Virus record (IMG/VR): IMGVR_UViG_3300044824_000086
Coordinates: 1 to 50,348 of that record
Strand: one strand, 5' to 3'
Length of the DNA stretch: 50,348 nucleotides
Source: a virus
The translations under genes were made by a program, and so were the position numbers. A model generated the notes under the pieces. The model saw only the letters and a program-made list of their open reading frames with translations, was not told where the DNA came from and searched no databases. Shown here in pieces: positions 40,023 through 46,800 of this stretch (within the stretch, counting starts at the first letter, position 1; every line of letters begins with the position of its first letter).

Positions 40023-40199
40023 ATGCGAGATCGTGACCTATTCATTCATGACGTACCAGGACATGTCCACGCGAAGTTGAAATGGGAGGCGATTATTAAA
40101 GACTTAACGGTGAAGAAGTTAGTTATGGATATATTAGAGACTCATACGATTGAAGTAGAAGAGTCTTTACCTCCAAATCCATTACTGAAGGAAGATTGA
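40023..40199 (+). CDS. Ribbon-helix-helix regulator (58 aa)
   Basis: ATG at 40023 follows TTGGAGGCTTT. The protein begins MRDRDLFIHDVPGHVHAKLKWEAIIKDLTVKKLVMDIL, the strand-helix-turn-helix of Arc/MetJ-type proteins (compare 'xLxIRxVPxxVHxxLKxxAxxxGxSxxxxVxxxL'). It is a likely dimeric DNA-binding repressor. It is the first gene of the early operon, and the next gene has the same fold. It may bind the dyads at the promoter or the 21-bp sites. Confidence 0.65.
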   Translation: MRDRDLFIHDVPGHVHAKLKWEAIIKDLTVKKLVMDILETHTIEVEESLPPNPLLKED

Positions 40200-40200
40200 T

Positions 40201-40542
40201 ATGAGCAAGAAGATCACAATCGAACTACCGGATGATGTGTATAAAAAGGTCAAAGTGAAGAATGCCACAATAGAAACGACGATGCAAGAAGTTGGATTAA
40301 AGGGATTTAAGGATTATATTAAAGATGAAGTCTCAGAAGGTGAAAAGGTTAATGAGTCGCTACCTAAAACGCGACCGTTAAAGAATTTTGAAAGTCCATC
40401 GTGGACAAAGATGGCTAAAGTTAAATATAATTTAAAAGAGGAGGAATTAGAGAAGTTATGTCAAAAACAAGCTAAAGAGGATGCCGAATGTGGAGTCGTA
40501 CCAGATTATACGAATGACCTATGGGCAGGGAAATATGATTGA
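40201..40542 (+). CDS. Second ribbon-helix-helix protein (113 aa)
   Basis: The N-terminus MSKKITIELPDDVYKKVKVKN, then TMQEVGLKGFKDYIKDE, is a typical ribbon-helix-helix domain: an ITIELPDDV strand and two helices. The C-terminal 60 residues are charged, with SWTKMAKVKYNLKEEELEKLC. Two such regulators in series suggest an early control pair. The gene starts one base after the previous stop and overlaps the next by eight bases. AT-rich composition. Confidence 0.65.
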   Translation: MSKKITIELPDDVYKKVKVKNATIETTMQEVGLKGFKDYIKDEVSEGEKVNESLPKTRPLKNFESPSWTKMAKVKYNLKEEELEKLCQKQAKEDAECGVVPDYTNDLWAGKYD

Positions 40543-40912
40543 TAATGACGATCCTGATCTCAAATTAACAGCGAATGAAGCGCTCATCATCGCAAATATG
40601 GACGATTGTTCACCAGAGCGCTTCGTAAAGTTATCAAAGCGATACTCAAAAGATTGGCCTTATGATAAATGTCTCATGTATATTAGAATTTATCGTCGCT
40701 TCGTTCCACGAGGTTATGCGAGTCGTGAACTACGCACACCGGAGGCTATTGCGGAAGGAATTAAAGAGGGGCGGCGTTTCTTGGAGTCATATGATAGAAG
40801 CGTTGAGAAGTATAAAGATGATGACGAATATATGGGCCATAAGAAAGCGATGATTGAGGTGCATAGAGAGTGGTTTCCTGAGCTTAGCCCGGAGACGAAG
40901 GTGGAGGAATGA
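40535..40912 (+). CDS. Hypothetical protein (125 aa)
   Basis: I start at ATG 40535 (MIDNDDPDLKL), which overlaps the previous stop. The protein is helical and charged, with DCSPERFVKLSKRYSKDWPYDKCLMYIRIYRRF and later AIAEGIKEGRRFLESYDRSVEKY. No family is recognised. It ends right before the dyad at 40915. Like the two regulators upstream it is AT-rich, so the three may have arrived together. Confidence 0.6.
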   Translation: MIDNDDPDLKLTANEALIIANMDDCSPERFVKLSKRYSKDWPYDKCLMYIRIYRRFVPRGYASRELRTPEAIAEGIKEGRRFLESYDRSVEKYKDDDEYMGHKKAMIEVHREWFPELSPETKVEE

Positions 40913-40914
40913 GC

Positions 40915-40935
40915 GAGGTTTATAGGGCAAACTGC
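40915..40935. promoter_or_regulatory. 21-bp dyad, site C
   Basis: GAGGTTTATAGGGCAAACTG and one more C. The right half AAACTGC matches sites B and D, and GTTT/AAAC arms are kept. It continues with GGTCATAGCGAAGG, close to the flank of site D (CCTCATCGGGAAGG). It lies 137 bases upstream of the -35 box at 41052. Confidence 0.5.
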
Positions 40936-41001
40936 GGTCATAGCGAAGGTCGAATCACGGCATAAGGCTTGCATCGAATCAAAAATCATGCCATAGGTTA
41001 A

Positions 41002-41036
41002 TGGGCATATGCCCAAAAGGGGTTATGGGCATATGA
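41002..41036. promoter_or_regulatory. Palindrome TGGGCATATGCCCA plus half copy
   Basis: A perfect 14-bp palindrome at 41002-41015 is followed at 41025-41036 by a second ATGGGCATATGA copy. The pair lies just upstream of the promoter at 41052. This spacing (about two helix turns) suits a dimeric activator or repressor site. Confidence 0.5.
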
Positions 41037-41051
41037 TTTTAATAATAGTGC

Positions 41052-41080
41052 TTGCCAAGGGTATCAAACCGTGCTATACT
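41052..41080 (+). promoter_or_regulatory. Sigma70-type promoter
   Basis: TTGCCA (41052-41057), 17 bases, then TATACT (41075-41080). This is a close consensus match. It should start RNA near 41087 and drive the second early operon. Confidence 0.65.
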
Positions 41081-41092
41081 ACCTATATGATT

Positions 41093-41182
41093 AGCTGGCA
41101 AGCGATCAGCCTACGATCAATCAATCCATTAATTACGACCAGGGCCGCTCACGACGGACGCGCATACCTTTGCTTGCCAGCT
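41093..41182 (+). ncRNA. Long-loop leader hairpin
   Basis: AGCTGGCAAGC (41093-41103) and GCTTGCCAGCT (41172-41182) form a perfect 11-bp stem enclosing 68 bases. It begins a few bases after the predicted transcript start, so it would be a 5' leader structure. The interior has GATC-rich words but no strong inner hairpin. It may be an attenuator or stability element; no known riboswitch is recognised. Confidence 0.45.
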
Positions 41183-41230
41183 ATTGCGCGCACGATAATG
41201 GGTGGCCCTTCGTCGTCTATGGGAGGGCGT

Positions 41231-41401
41231 ATGAAAGATTCGTATGTTTTGCTTGGATTGCTTCAGAAGCGAGCACCTACTTCGGTTGAGCAGGCCACAT
41301 TATCAAACGAGTACAACAAGATTCCGACGGAGGAAGAAAGGTTTAAATGGGCGGTGTGCGCGTTGGCGGACGGGATCTTGTACGGGAATTGGCCGTGGTA
41401 G
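41231..41401 (+). CDS. Small early protein (56 aa)
   Basis: ATG at 41231 follows GGGAGGGCGT; longer frames upstream would run across the promoter. It begins MKDSYVLLGLLQKRAPTSVEQATL and continues with KWAVCALADGILYGNWPW. The N-terminal half is helical with conserved hydrophobics. No family is recognised. It is the first gene of this promoter's operon. Confidence 0.55.
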   Translation: MKDSYVLLGLLQKRAPTSVEQATLSNEYNKIPTEEERFKWAVCALADGILYGNWPW

Positions 41402-41428
41402 TCGTAGATTAAACGAGGGAGGTGGTGT

Positions 41429-41797
41429 ATGAGTAGTAGCATCAAAATCGAAGCAAAGCGGGTACGAAATATTATCGAAGCGACGTTTCCTGATAATCAC
41501 AAACGTAGCGTCTATGTTAACGTGGGGAGTGTCTATCTCTGCGGGCTCAATTGGAGCGGCGGAACGAAGCGAGAATATCGTGCGTGTACTATCGATGGCA
41601 AAGCGATTGAGAATAAGTACGATATGGGAGCTCCTGCGCCGTGGAATAATCCCTTCGAGGGAAAGCGAATCGACGTTCCCGAGGGCGTTGCTGTCGTCGA
41701 GGGTGGGTATTTCTGTGGGAAGAAGTCGACGCTGAGAATCACGGTCAATGCGGCCAATATGCCGAAGTTGCTGCCGGAATGGGTGAAGGTGTCATGA
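41429..41797 (+). CDS. Hypothetical early protein (122 aa)
   Basis: ATG at 41429 follows GAGGGAGGTGGT. The sequence has alternating strands (IKIEAKRVRNIIEATF, KRSVYVNVGSVYLCGLNWSG, then GVAVVEGGYFCGKKSTLRITV). It is likely a small beta protein of core composition. No family is recognised. It overlaps the next gene by four bases. Confidence 0.6.
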   Translation: MSSSIKIEAKRVRNIIEATFPDNHKRSVYVNVGSVYLCGLNWSGGTKREYRACTIDGKAIENKYDMGAPAPWNNPFEGKRIDVPEGVAVVEGGYFCGKKSTLRITVNAANMPKLLPEWVKVS

Positions 41798-41973
41798 TGG
41801 CCACGAAAATAATAATTCTCGTAGATGCGATCATTATCTCAGCGATATTGGTTATGATGGTGGTGGCGTCGAATCGACAGGCGACGCGCATCGAGGATCT
41901 CGCGTCGGTCGTCCAAGGGTTGGAGCGAGAGGTGTCGATGGTGACAAACGAGAACGAGGCTACACAGAGGTAG
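41794..41973 (+). CDS. Small membrane protein with coiled tail (59 aa)
   Basis: ATG at 41794 overlaps the previous TGA (ATGATG). MMATKIIILVDAIIISAILVMMVVASN is one membrane helix; the remainder (RIEDLASVVQGLEREVSMVTNENE) is a short coiled coil. It resembles early phage membrane proteins that modify the host, but is unassigned. Confidence 0.55.
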   Translation: MMATKIIILVDAIIISAILVMMVVASNRQATRIEDLASVVQGLEREVSMVTNENEATQR

Positions 41974-42001
41974 AAAATATTTTAACGAAGGAGGGAGTCG
42001 T

Positions 42002-42178
42002 ATGAAAGCAATCCCAAGAGGTCCTGTCCGAAAACCCAAAGCAAGTTGTAACGAGTGCTTTGGGAGGGGAGTCGTCACGTGGGTGGAGTCGGACACGAAG
42101 AGAGTCGTCGAGCCGTGTGCGTGTGTTTTTAGGGCACCCGTGAGACAGAAAATTCGTGTAGGAGGAAATCATGGGTAG
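42002..42178 (+). CDS. DnaJ-type zinc-finger small protein (58 aa)
   Basis: ATG at 42002 follows AAGGAGGGAGTCGT. It has CNECFGRGVV, the CxxCxGxG half of a DnaJ zinc finger, and later CACVFRAPVRQK. The N-terminus is basic (PRGPVRKPK). It likely binds zinc through four Cys. It overlaps the next gene by eight bases. Confidence 0.6.
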   Translation: MKAIPRGPVRKPKASCNECFGRGVVTWVESDTKRVVEPCACVFRAPVRQKIRVGGNHG

Positions 42179-42473
42179 GACATATCACATTCAGTGTCGA
42201 GGCGAGGTCAAGTCGAGGGAACAGATTAAAGACTCCTGGCCTCATCGAGCACATAGCGAGAGAGAATGCTCGCGAAGGCCGGATTGTCGTAGTTGCGTCG
42301 TCATCAACCCCCCACCGAAGTGTCCGTCGTGCGGACTCATGTTACAGTCAAAAGATACGATTACGACGATAGCGTTTCCTGACTGCGTCAGCCTCATTCG
42401 AGTGAATAATCATATCGCACGAATGTTGGTCGAGGCGCTCGAAAAGGTCGGTTATCAAAGCGAACGATATTAA
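42171..42473 (+). CDS. Cys-rich early protein (100 aa)
   Basis: ATG at 42171 follows TAGGAGGAAATC. It has a Cys cluster CSRRPDCRSC at about 33-42 and CPSCGLML at 51-58, a likely zinc ribbon pair. The C-terminus is helical (NNHIARMLVEALEKVGY). It is probably nucleic acid or protein binding. Unassigned. Confidence 0.6.
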   Translation: MGRTYHIQCRGEVKSREQIKDSWPHRAHSERECSRRPDCRSCVVINPPPKCPSCGLMLQSKDTITTIAFPDCVSLIRVNNHIARMLVEALEKVGYQSERY

Positions 42474-42488
42474 ACGAAGGAGACCCCA

Positions 42489-42707
42489 ATGAACGTAGAC
42501 GAAGCGTATAAGGTCGTCTTGCAGTCGATACCGCAATTAGATGTGGAGACGTTGAAACGACTCGCATTATCACGACCGCCATCTCGCGGGGGGATTATTA
42601 AGGAGGTCGAGGTGCCGTTTGAATTGGACCAGGAGGCGCACCGAGAGTTAACGAAGCGCGGATATTGCATTAGAGGTCTAAGATGCGAACGAAGGAGGCC
42701 ACGATGA
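42489..42707 (+). CDS. Hypothetical protein (72 aa)
   Basis: ATG at 42489 follows AAGGAGACCCCA. It begins MNVDEAYKVVLQSIPQLDVETLKRLAL, helical, and has a short segment with FELDQEAHRELTKRGYCI and a basic end (RCERRRPR). It overlaps the next gene's ATG by four bases. No family is recognised. Confidence 0.55.
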   Translation: MNVDEAYKVVLQSIPQLDVETLKRLALSRPPSRGGIIKEVEVPFELDQEAHRELTKRGYCIRGLRCERRRPR

Positions 42708-43393
42708 ATAAGAAAGAGAAGATGGTAGAGGCGATTGTTGATGCGGCGTTTCAACTTAAGAAGTCGATTGGGGTGGAGATTGTCCATAGCGCCATAGTCG
42801 AAGCGACCGATGCGGAGGTCGTCGACGCATTCGAGGCGGCAGCAACGATCATTATGGGGGTCGAACCGCAAGATTTTATAGATATGGGGATTGAGAAGTC
42901 GGACGAGCAAGAACGAGTCGCCATCGAATATTTCGAGGGGACGAAGGTTAGTCAATTCGGCTTTGATCATACGTCGTCGAGTTTCTATAATGCGTTGGGG
43001 CTTGATGCGGATGGGCCGGAGCATGAGTTGTTGTATAATATTGGCCTCGAAGGGAAGGCGAAATATAGCGCGAGGGTGGGAGGGGATGTCGTCGAAGCGA
43101 TGAGACTAACGATGCGCGATTATGGCGCGGAGATGTCGACGCTAACGAGGTCGATGCACACGTATGTGCTGATAGGGTCATGGGTGGAGTATTTATTACA
43201 TAGGCTCGAAACGCTCGAGGCGCACCAATGTGAGAGTTGTAAGACGTATGATGAGTGCACACTCGAATCGAAGCGGCCTCGTCGAGATATCGAAGTGATG
43301 GGTGGGGGACGTGACCTCGATGAGTTATTGCGAACGATAATGATGATCGATCCGACGGCGTCGCATGGGGGGAATAAACCGTATTTGAATTAA
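42704..43393 (+). CDS. Hypothetical early protein (229 aa)
   Basis: ATG at 42704 follows GAAGGAGGCCACG and overlaps the previous stop. The first half is helical and acidic (EAIVDAAFQLKKSIGVEIVHSAIVEA). The middle has SSFYNALGLDADGPEHELLYNIGLEGKAKYSARVGG. The end has CESCKTYDEC, a possible zinc site, and GGRDLDELLRTIMMIDP. It is the largest unknown early gene. No family is recognised. Confidence 0.6.
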   Translation: MNKKEKMVEAIVDAAFQLKKSIGVEIVHSAIVEATDAEVVDAFEAAATIIMGVEPQDFIDMGIEKSDEQERVAIEYFEGTKVSQFGFDHTSSSFYNALGLDADGPEHELLYNIGLEGKAKYSARVGGDVVEAMRLTMRDYGAEMSTLTRSMHTYVLIGSWVEYLLHRLETLEAHQCESCKTYDECTLESKRPRRDIEVMGGGRDLDELLRTIMMIDPTASHGGNKPYLN

Positions 43394-43396
43394 TCG

Positions 43397-43480
43397 TCCA
43401 GGAGAAGCGCGCGCTAAGGTGGGCGAGAAACCGACGGGACTAAGTGAACAGAGGTTAGATTGTACTCGCCCACTCCTGGA
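43397..43480 (+). ncRNA. Structured intergenic RNA element
   Basis: TCCAGGA (43397-43403) pairs with TCCTGGA (43474-43480), and GTGGGCGAG (43419-43427) with CTCGCCCAC (43465-43473). The two helices abut on the 3' side, giving about 16 bp with a 15-base insert (holding GCGCGCGC) on the 5' side and a 37-base apical loop. It lies between the stop at 43393 and the ribosome site for 43500. It is not a tRNA: no T-arm or anticodon arm. Its role is unknown. Confidence 0.55.
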
Positions 43481-43499
43481 TTTAACGAGGAGGATAGCA

Positions 43500-43640
43500 A
43501 TGGCGACTAAGCGTAAATCGATGTTTCTCGGGAAGGTGAAAGCGAAGTCGGATGGGGTCTTGTCGAGCGAAGCAATAGCGACGATGTTGTTGCTCGTAGG
43601 GTGGACGCCTCGGTTAGTGATGACGGTAGAGAAAAAATAA
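43500..43640 (+). CDS. Small basic protein (46 aa)
   Basis: ATG at 43500 follows ACGAGGAGGATAGCA. It begins MATKRKSMFLGKVKAKSDG and ends in a hydrophobic helix (IATMLLLVGWTPRLVMTV). The stop shares its last A with the next ATG. It is unassigned. Confidence 0.55.
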   Translation: MATKRKSMFLGKVKAKSDGVLSSEAIATMLLLVGWTPRLVMTVEKK

Positions 43641-44026
43641 TGGACACCTCGCTTAGAAAAGGGAATATAATATTATTAAAACGATTGCTCGCTGATCATA
43701 TTTGCGTCGTCGCTTGCGTAGAGGGAGCGACGGTGCGGTATAGACGCGTCGATCAATCGCCAGAGACACTCGACGCCACAGTCGAGATAGGAGGCGTAAT
43801 CAAGTTGGCTGAGGAGATGGAACGAATGATGCCTCGGGATTTCGTCGCGGCGGTCGACAAACAAAGGTCGTTTATATTCCGACCGAAGCGAGAGGCTACG
43901 ACGTCGTCGAGGAAGGTTAGTGCGAAGCGAGCCTTGGAGGAGATGTTCGCGAAGGGAGATAAATTAACGATTGATAAGATTATGGCGTTGTTTGGAGATG
44001 AAGGGGAGAAGGAGGTGGAGGGATGA
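43640..44026 (+). CDS. Hypothetical protein (128 aa)
   Basis: The ATG at 43640 overlaps the previous TAA (TAATG). The sequence has a first half of strands (NIILLKRLLADHICVVACVEGATVRYRRVD) and a Lys/Arg-rich C-terminal part with RALEEMFAKGDKLTIDKIMALFGDE. It overlaps the next start by four bases. No family is recognised. Confidence 0.55.
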   Translation: MDTSLRKGNIILLKRLLADHICVVACVEGATVRYRRVDQSPETLDATVEIGGVIKLAEEMERMMPRDFVAAVDKQRSFIFRPKREATTSSRKVSAKRALEEMFAKGDKLTIDKIMALFGDEGEKEVEG

Positions 44027-44253
44027 GTAACAAAGAATTTAAAATAGGCGACTATGTTAAATATGGTCGTAAATGGTTACAATCTGCGGGGGTTTATACT
44101 GGGAACTTACCACGAGGAGTTGGTCAAATAATTGACATCGAAGCTCTCGGTAATGGAACCAACCTCGTTGTTATTCAGTGGAATTTTGAAGATATTCCTA
44201 AGAGAGTTAATACGAAGAATCTCATTCATGTTGGAGATATAGAAGCGGTGTGA
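44023..44253 (+). CDS. SH3-like small protein (76 aa)
   Basis: ATG at 44023 follows GGAGGTGGAGGG. The strands KEFKIGDYVKYGRKWLQSAGVYTG, then GVGQIIDIEALGNGTNLVVIQWNF and TKNLIHVGDIEAV, give the pattern of a short SH3/KOW-like barrel. AT-rich codons, unlike its neighbours. The dyad at 44256 follows its stop directly. Confidence 0.6.
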   Translation: MSNKEFKIGDYVKYGRKWLQSAGVYTGNLPRGVGQIIDIEALGNGTNLVVIQWNFEDIPKRVNTKNLIHVGDIEAV

Positions 44254-44255
44254 GC

Positions 44256-44276
44256 GTAGTTTGCGGGGTAAACTGC
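44256..44276. promoter_or_regulatory. 21-bp dyad, site D
   Basis: GTAGTTTGCGGGGTAAACTG plus C. AGTTT and AAACT are perfect arms. The flank (TGAGCG before, CCTCATCGGGAAGG after) closely matches site C. It lies 43 bases upstream of the GTG at 44320. Confidence 0.55.
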
Positions 44277-44319
44277 CCTCATCGGGAAGGGGGCCGAGGA
44301 TTAGCGAAGGAGGCACATC

Positions 44320-44499
44320 GTGACAGCAATGTCGAGATTAATTGAAGCGTGTAAGAGGCTACGATATCGCCCTGACCAAGATAGGCGACGGAATGGGAAG
44401 TTATTATTGGGGGCGAAGTTCGTCGTCGTCGAGTTGGAGACGTATAGCGAGATGAAACGAGCATTAAAGGAGGTCGAAGATGCAAACGAGGAAAAGTGA
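44320..44499 (+). CDS. Small basic protein (59 aa), GTG start
   Basis: GTG 44320 has GGAGG six bases upstream, better than the ATG three codons later. It begins with TAMSRLIEACKRLRYRPDQD and ends with a helix ETYSEMKRALKEVEDANEE. It overlaps the next gene by 20 bases. Unassigned. Confidence 0.55.
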   Translation: MTAMSRLIEACKRLRYRPDQDRRRNGKLLLGAKFVVVELETYSEMKRALKEVEDANEEK

Positions 44500-44677
44500 A
44501 ATGGTATCGTTCGATTGGAGGAAGATGAGGCGATTGGAGAAGGCATATATTAAGGCCAGCGAGGCTCAGGAAGATACGTTCATATTCGAGGGGCGACCTT
44601 ATGTAACGATGTATGCGAAATATGTCGTCGAGTATTTAAAAACGCAGTTGTCGAGAACGATGAGGATTGAGGTATGA
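44480..44677 (+). CDS. Hypothetical protein (65 aa)
   Basis: ATG at 44480 follows AAGGAGGTCGAAG. It reads MQTRKSEMVSFDWRKMRRLE, then KAYIKASEAQEDTFIFEGRP, and ends with a helix (AKYVVEYLKTQL). The short strand-helix plan is not linked to a known family. It overlaps the nuclease gene by four bases. Confidence 0.55.
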   Translation: MQTRKSEMVSFDWRKMRRLEKAYIKASEAQEDTFIFEGRPYVTMYAKYVVEYLKTQLSRTMRIEV

Positions 44678-45582
44678 ATGAAATAACCGCATACGACAAT
44701 TTTAGCCTTTCGATGTATCGAGATTGTCCACGAAAATTTTATTGGAGAATTATACGCCAAATGACGAAGGCGAAGGGCATCGCAATCGCAGCGGAGTTTG
44801 GGTCGGGGTTGCATCGCGCATTGGAGACGTATTATGGGGCGCAAATGTCGCGAGAATCGAGGGAGCAAGCGAAATTGGACTTTTTATCGTATTATGCGCC
44901 TCTATATGCCCAGGGGGGAGGTGAAGCGAGTGATGATAAACGCACCGTCGCGAAGGGCGTCGCGATATTGGAACAATATTGGAAACATTATGACGTAGAG
45001 CCATTTCAAGTGATAGCGACGGAGGTGGGAGGGGCGATAGAGTTGAGGCCCAATCTCATTTACACGAGTAGAATCGACCTTATTGTCCAGTGGGACTCGC
45101 CTCGGGGGATATATGGATTTGACCACAAAAGTACCTCCGCAATGGATACTATTGTCCCAAAACCAAATAATCAATTTAGTGGCTATATCACAACGCTATT
45201 AGAGATGTATGAGAACGTCTTGGGGTTCCAGGTTAATCTGATTGGAGTCTTCAAAACCGAGAAACAAAAAGATAAATATACTGGTCAGATGGTGCCGAGG
45301 GAGATATTTCAGAGGGTGGTGACGTCGCGCACACCTATCGAGGTCGAACAATGGAAACGGGAGGTTATCAATACGGTCGATCATATTAATCGAGATATTG
45401 ATACGGGAGTGTGGTCGCGCTTCGATAAGTGCAAACCCTTCAGAAACAGTATGTGCGCTTATCATGACCTCTGTCTATGCCAATCAATTGAAATGCAAGA
45501 GAGGCTTATCGAAATGGGTGCGTATGTTAAAGAGCCCTGGTCTGCTTACAAGGATGATCCTGTAGAGGAGGTAGTCGAATGA
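44674..45582 (+). CDS. PD-(D/E)XK exonuclease, RecB/Cas4-like (302 aa)
   Basis: SLSMYRDCPRKFYW near residue 11 is the usual opening of RecB-type nucleases. GSGLHRAL has the active-site-type His47. Core residues are Glu117 (ATEVGG), Asp135 (TSRIDLIV) and FDHKST with Asp150 and Lys152. The C-terminus has CKPFRNSMCAYHDLC, which with Cys18 suggests an iron-sulfur cluster as in Cas4. With the Sak4-like and DUF669-like genes downstream it forms a recombination and end-processing module. Confidence 0.8.
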   Translation: MNEITAYDNFSLSMYRDCPRKFYWRIIRQMTKAKGIAIAAEFGSGLHRALETYYGAQMSRESREQAKLDFLSYYAPLYAQGGGEASDDKRTVAKGVAILEQYWKHYDVEPFQVIATEVGGAIELRPNLIYTSRIDLIVQWDSPRGIYGFDHKSTSAMDTIVPKPNNQFSGYITTLLEMYENVLGFQVNLIGVFKTEKQKDKYTGQMVPREIFQRVVTSRTPIEVEQWKREVINTVDHINRDIDTGVWSRFDKCKPFRNSMCAYHDLCLCQSIEMQERLIEMGAYVKEPWSAYKDDPVEEVVE

Positions 45583-45782
45583 GCGATTTCTCCTATAGTG
45601 CGAAGTGTCCTTTTTGTGGCCATCGTTTCGCACCGGATGATGGGGGGTGTGGATGTCAAGGAGAACAGGCGTATTATGAAGGGTTAGAAGAGGAAGAATG
45701 GGCGAAGGAGGCTGAGGAGGAGGAACGATACGATTGTCCCATTCATGGGAAGCAGGATGGGAGCGAGTGTCCGAGGTGTTAA
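45579..45782 (+). CDS. Zinc-ribbon acidic protein (67 aa)
   Basis: CPFCGHRF at residue 10 and GCGCQGEQA form one Cys set, and CPIHG...CPRC at the end another. The centre is very acidic (EGLEEEEWAKEAEEEER). It overlaps the nuclease stop by four bases. It is probably a small zinc protein linked to the nuclease. Confidence 0.6.
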   Translation: MSDFSYSAKCPFCGHRFAPDDGGCGCQGEQAYYEGLEEEEWAKEAEEEERYDCPIHGKQDGSECPRC

Positions 45783-45796
45783 TGAGGAGGTGAGAG

Positions 45797-46060
45797 ATGG
45801 CTAAGCTCGTATGTGTGCAATGTCAAAGAGAACTCTATCCAGAGAAGAATGGTTTTAAGGTTGTCGAGATGGCGAGCTTCGGACCATATCAGGTGTGGGA
45901 TAGCGATAAGTGGAAGTGTCCTACGTGTGGGATAGAGGTCGCTGCGGGGTTTCCGATTTTTCCATATCTCGAACACTTTGAAGAGGGGTTTCAAGCGGAG
46001 TTAGAACGGATAAGAGATTCAAAGAGATTGATCGATTGGTGTTATAATGATGGTAGGTAA
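45797..46060 (+). CDS. Zinc-binding protein (87 aa)
   Basis: ATG at 45797 follows GAGGAGGTGAG. CVQCQRELY at residues 6-14 and CPTCGIEVA, about 32 residues on, give a four-Cys zinc ribbon. A helical tail (EEGFQAELERIRDSKRLIDW) follows. Similar to neighbouring small zinc proteins. Unassigned. Confidence 0.6.
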   Translation: MAKLVCVQCQRELYPEKNGFKVVEMASFGPYQVWDSDKWKCPTCGIEVAAGFPIFPYLEHFEEGFQAELERIRDSKRLIDWCYNDGR

Positions 46061-46083
46061 ATAAATAAACGAGGAGGCGTATT

Positions 46084-46461
46084 ATGGAAAGAATCGTGAA
46101 GTTTCATTTGTATGGAGATTACATATTCGACGGGAAGATGAGCGAGGCGATAGAGTTCGCGGATAAGTTGATTAGTGTTAAGTCTCAAGGTTGGGGGAAG
46201 GAGGCAACCTTCGTAGCGAATGAGGACGATAAGGTCGATTTTGAGTTGATCAATAAGTCTCAATTCGCCACCGCTGAGGATGATATAGTGAGATTCAATA
46301 AGAAGGCCGTTGAGGAAGCGGAGAAGGCTGCAAGCGAAGAGAGGTCGAAGCGATGGGAACAGGATAAGAAGGTTAAGGAACTTGAGAAGGAGCTCGAAAC
46401 GCTAAGGTCGGTGTGTCCTCATCCGACGACATCAAAGGACGATGATGAAATCACAATATAG
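46084..46461 (+). CDS. Coiled-coil protein (125 aa)
   Basis: ATG at 46084 follows GAGGAGGCGTATT. The first 50 residues look like a small alpha/beta domain (VKFHLYGDYIFDGKMSEAIEFADKL). Residues 75-110 form a charged coiled coil (KAVEEAEKAASEERSKRWEQDKKVKELEKEL). It overlaps the next gene by 20 bases. Unassigned. Confidence 0.55.
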   Translation: MERIVKFHLYGDYIFDGKMSEAIEFADKLISVKSQGWGKEATFVANEDDKVDFELINKSQFATAEDDIVRFNKKAVEEAEKAASEERSKRWEQDKKVKELEKELETLRSVCPHPTTSKDDDEITI

Positions 46462-46630
46462 CTACGACCATGAGTGTCCAATATGCCACGAATATCATCA
46501 TAATCGGAAGTCGAAACGATGTGATGAGGAGGCTAAGCGGTTGTGGCCTATGTTTAGGGCGATTATGCTGATGAGAACGCGAGGGAAGAAGTTTTATATA
46601 CCGCCAAGGGAGAAGGAGGTTAAGCGATGA
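46442..46630 (+). CDS. Zinc-finger-like small protein (62 aa)
   Basis: ATGATG at 46442 gives MMKSQYSYDHECPICHEYHHNRKSKRC, a Cys-His-rich start with CPIC, HHN and a later Cys that could bind zinc. A basic C-terminus (RTRGKKFYIPPREKEVKR) suggests nucleic-acid contact. It overlaps the next gene. Confidence 0.55.
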   Translation: MMKSQYSYDHECPICHEYHHNRKSKRCDEEAKRLWPMFRAIMLMRTRGKKFYIPPREKEVKR

Positions 46631-46800
46631 AAGTTACGAGAGGCGAACCGAAGGAGTTTAAACCTATCACCATCGTCATTGAGAGCACTGTGGAGTGCAC
46701 TGAGTTGATTGCTATGTTAACCTTTGCGGAGGAAAGTTTCGTTCATACGGCGAAGGATTTAGCGAGAGATATTGTGATGGGGATAAGGAGATATTTATGA
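46627..46800 (+). CDS. Small hypothetical protein (57 aa)
   Basis: ATG at 46627 follows AAGGAGGTTAAGCG and overlaps the previous stop. The product begins MKVTRGEPKEFKPITIVIES, has a two-Cys segment (STVECTELIAMLTFAE) and ends with a helix (ARDIVMGIRRYL). Its stop overlaps the ATPase start as ATGA, so the two are probably coupled. Confidence 0.6.
   Translation: MKVTRGEPKEFKPITIVIESTVECTELIAMLTFAEESFVHTAKDLARDIVMGIRRYL

Noticed and set aside
41009-41230. Longer N-terminus of the 41231 gene
   Set aside because: It would run across the palindrome and promoter; the ATG at 41231 has the good ribosome site.
43397-43480. tRNA gene
   Set aside because: The outer 7-bp stem resembles an acceptor, but there is no T-arm, anticodon arm or D-arm of proper size.
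13960-44276. 21-bp dyads as promoters of a T7-like RNA polymerase
   Set aside because: They are palindromic, one faces no nearby gene on its strand, and no phage RNA polymerase gene is visible. A dimeric regulator is simpler.
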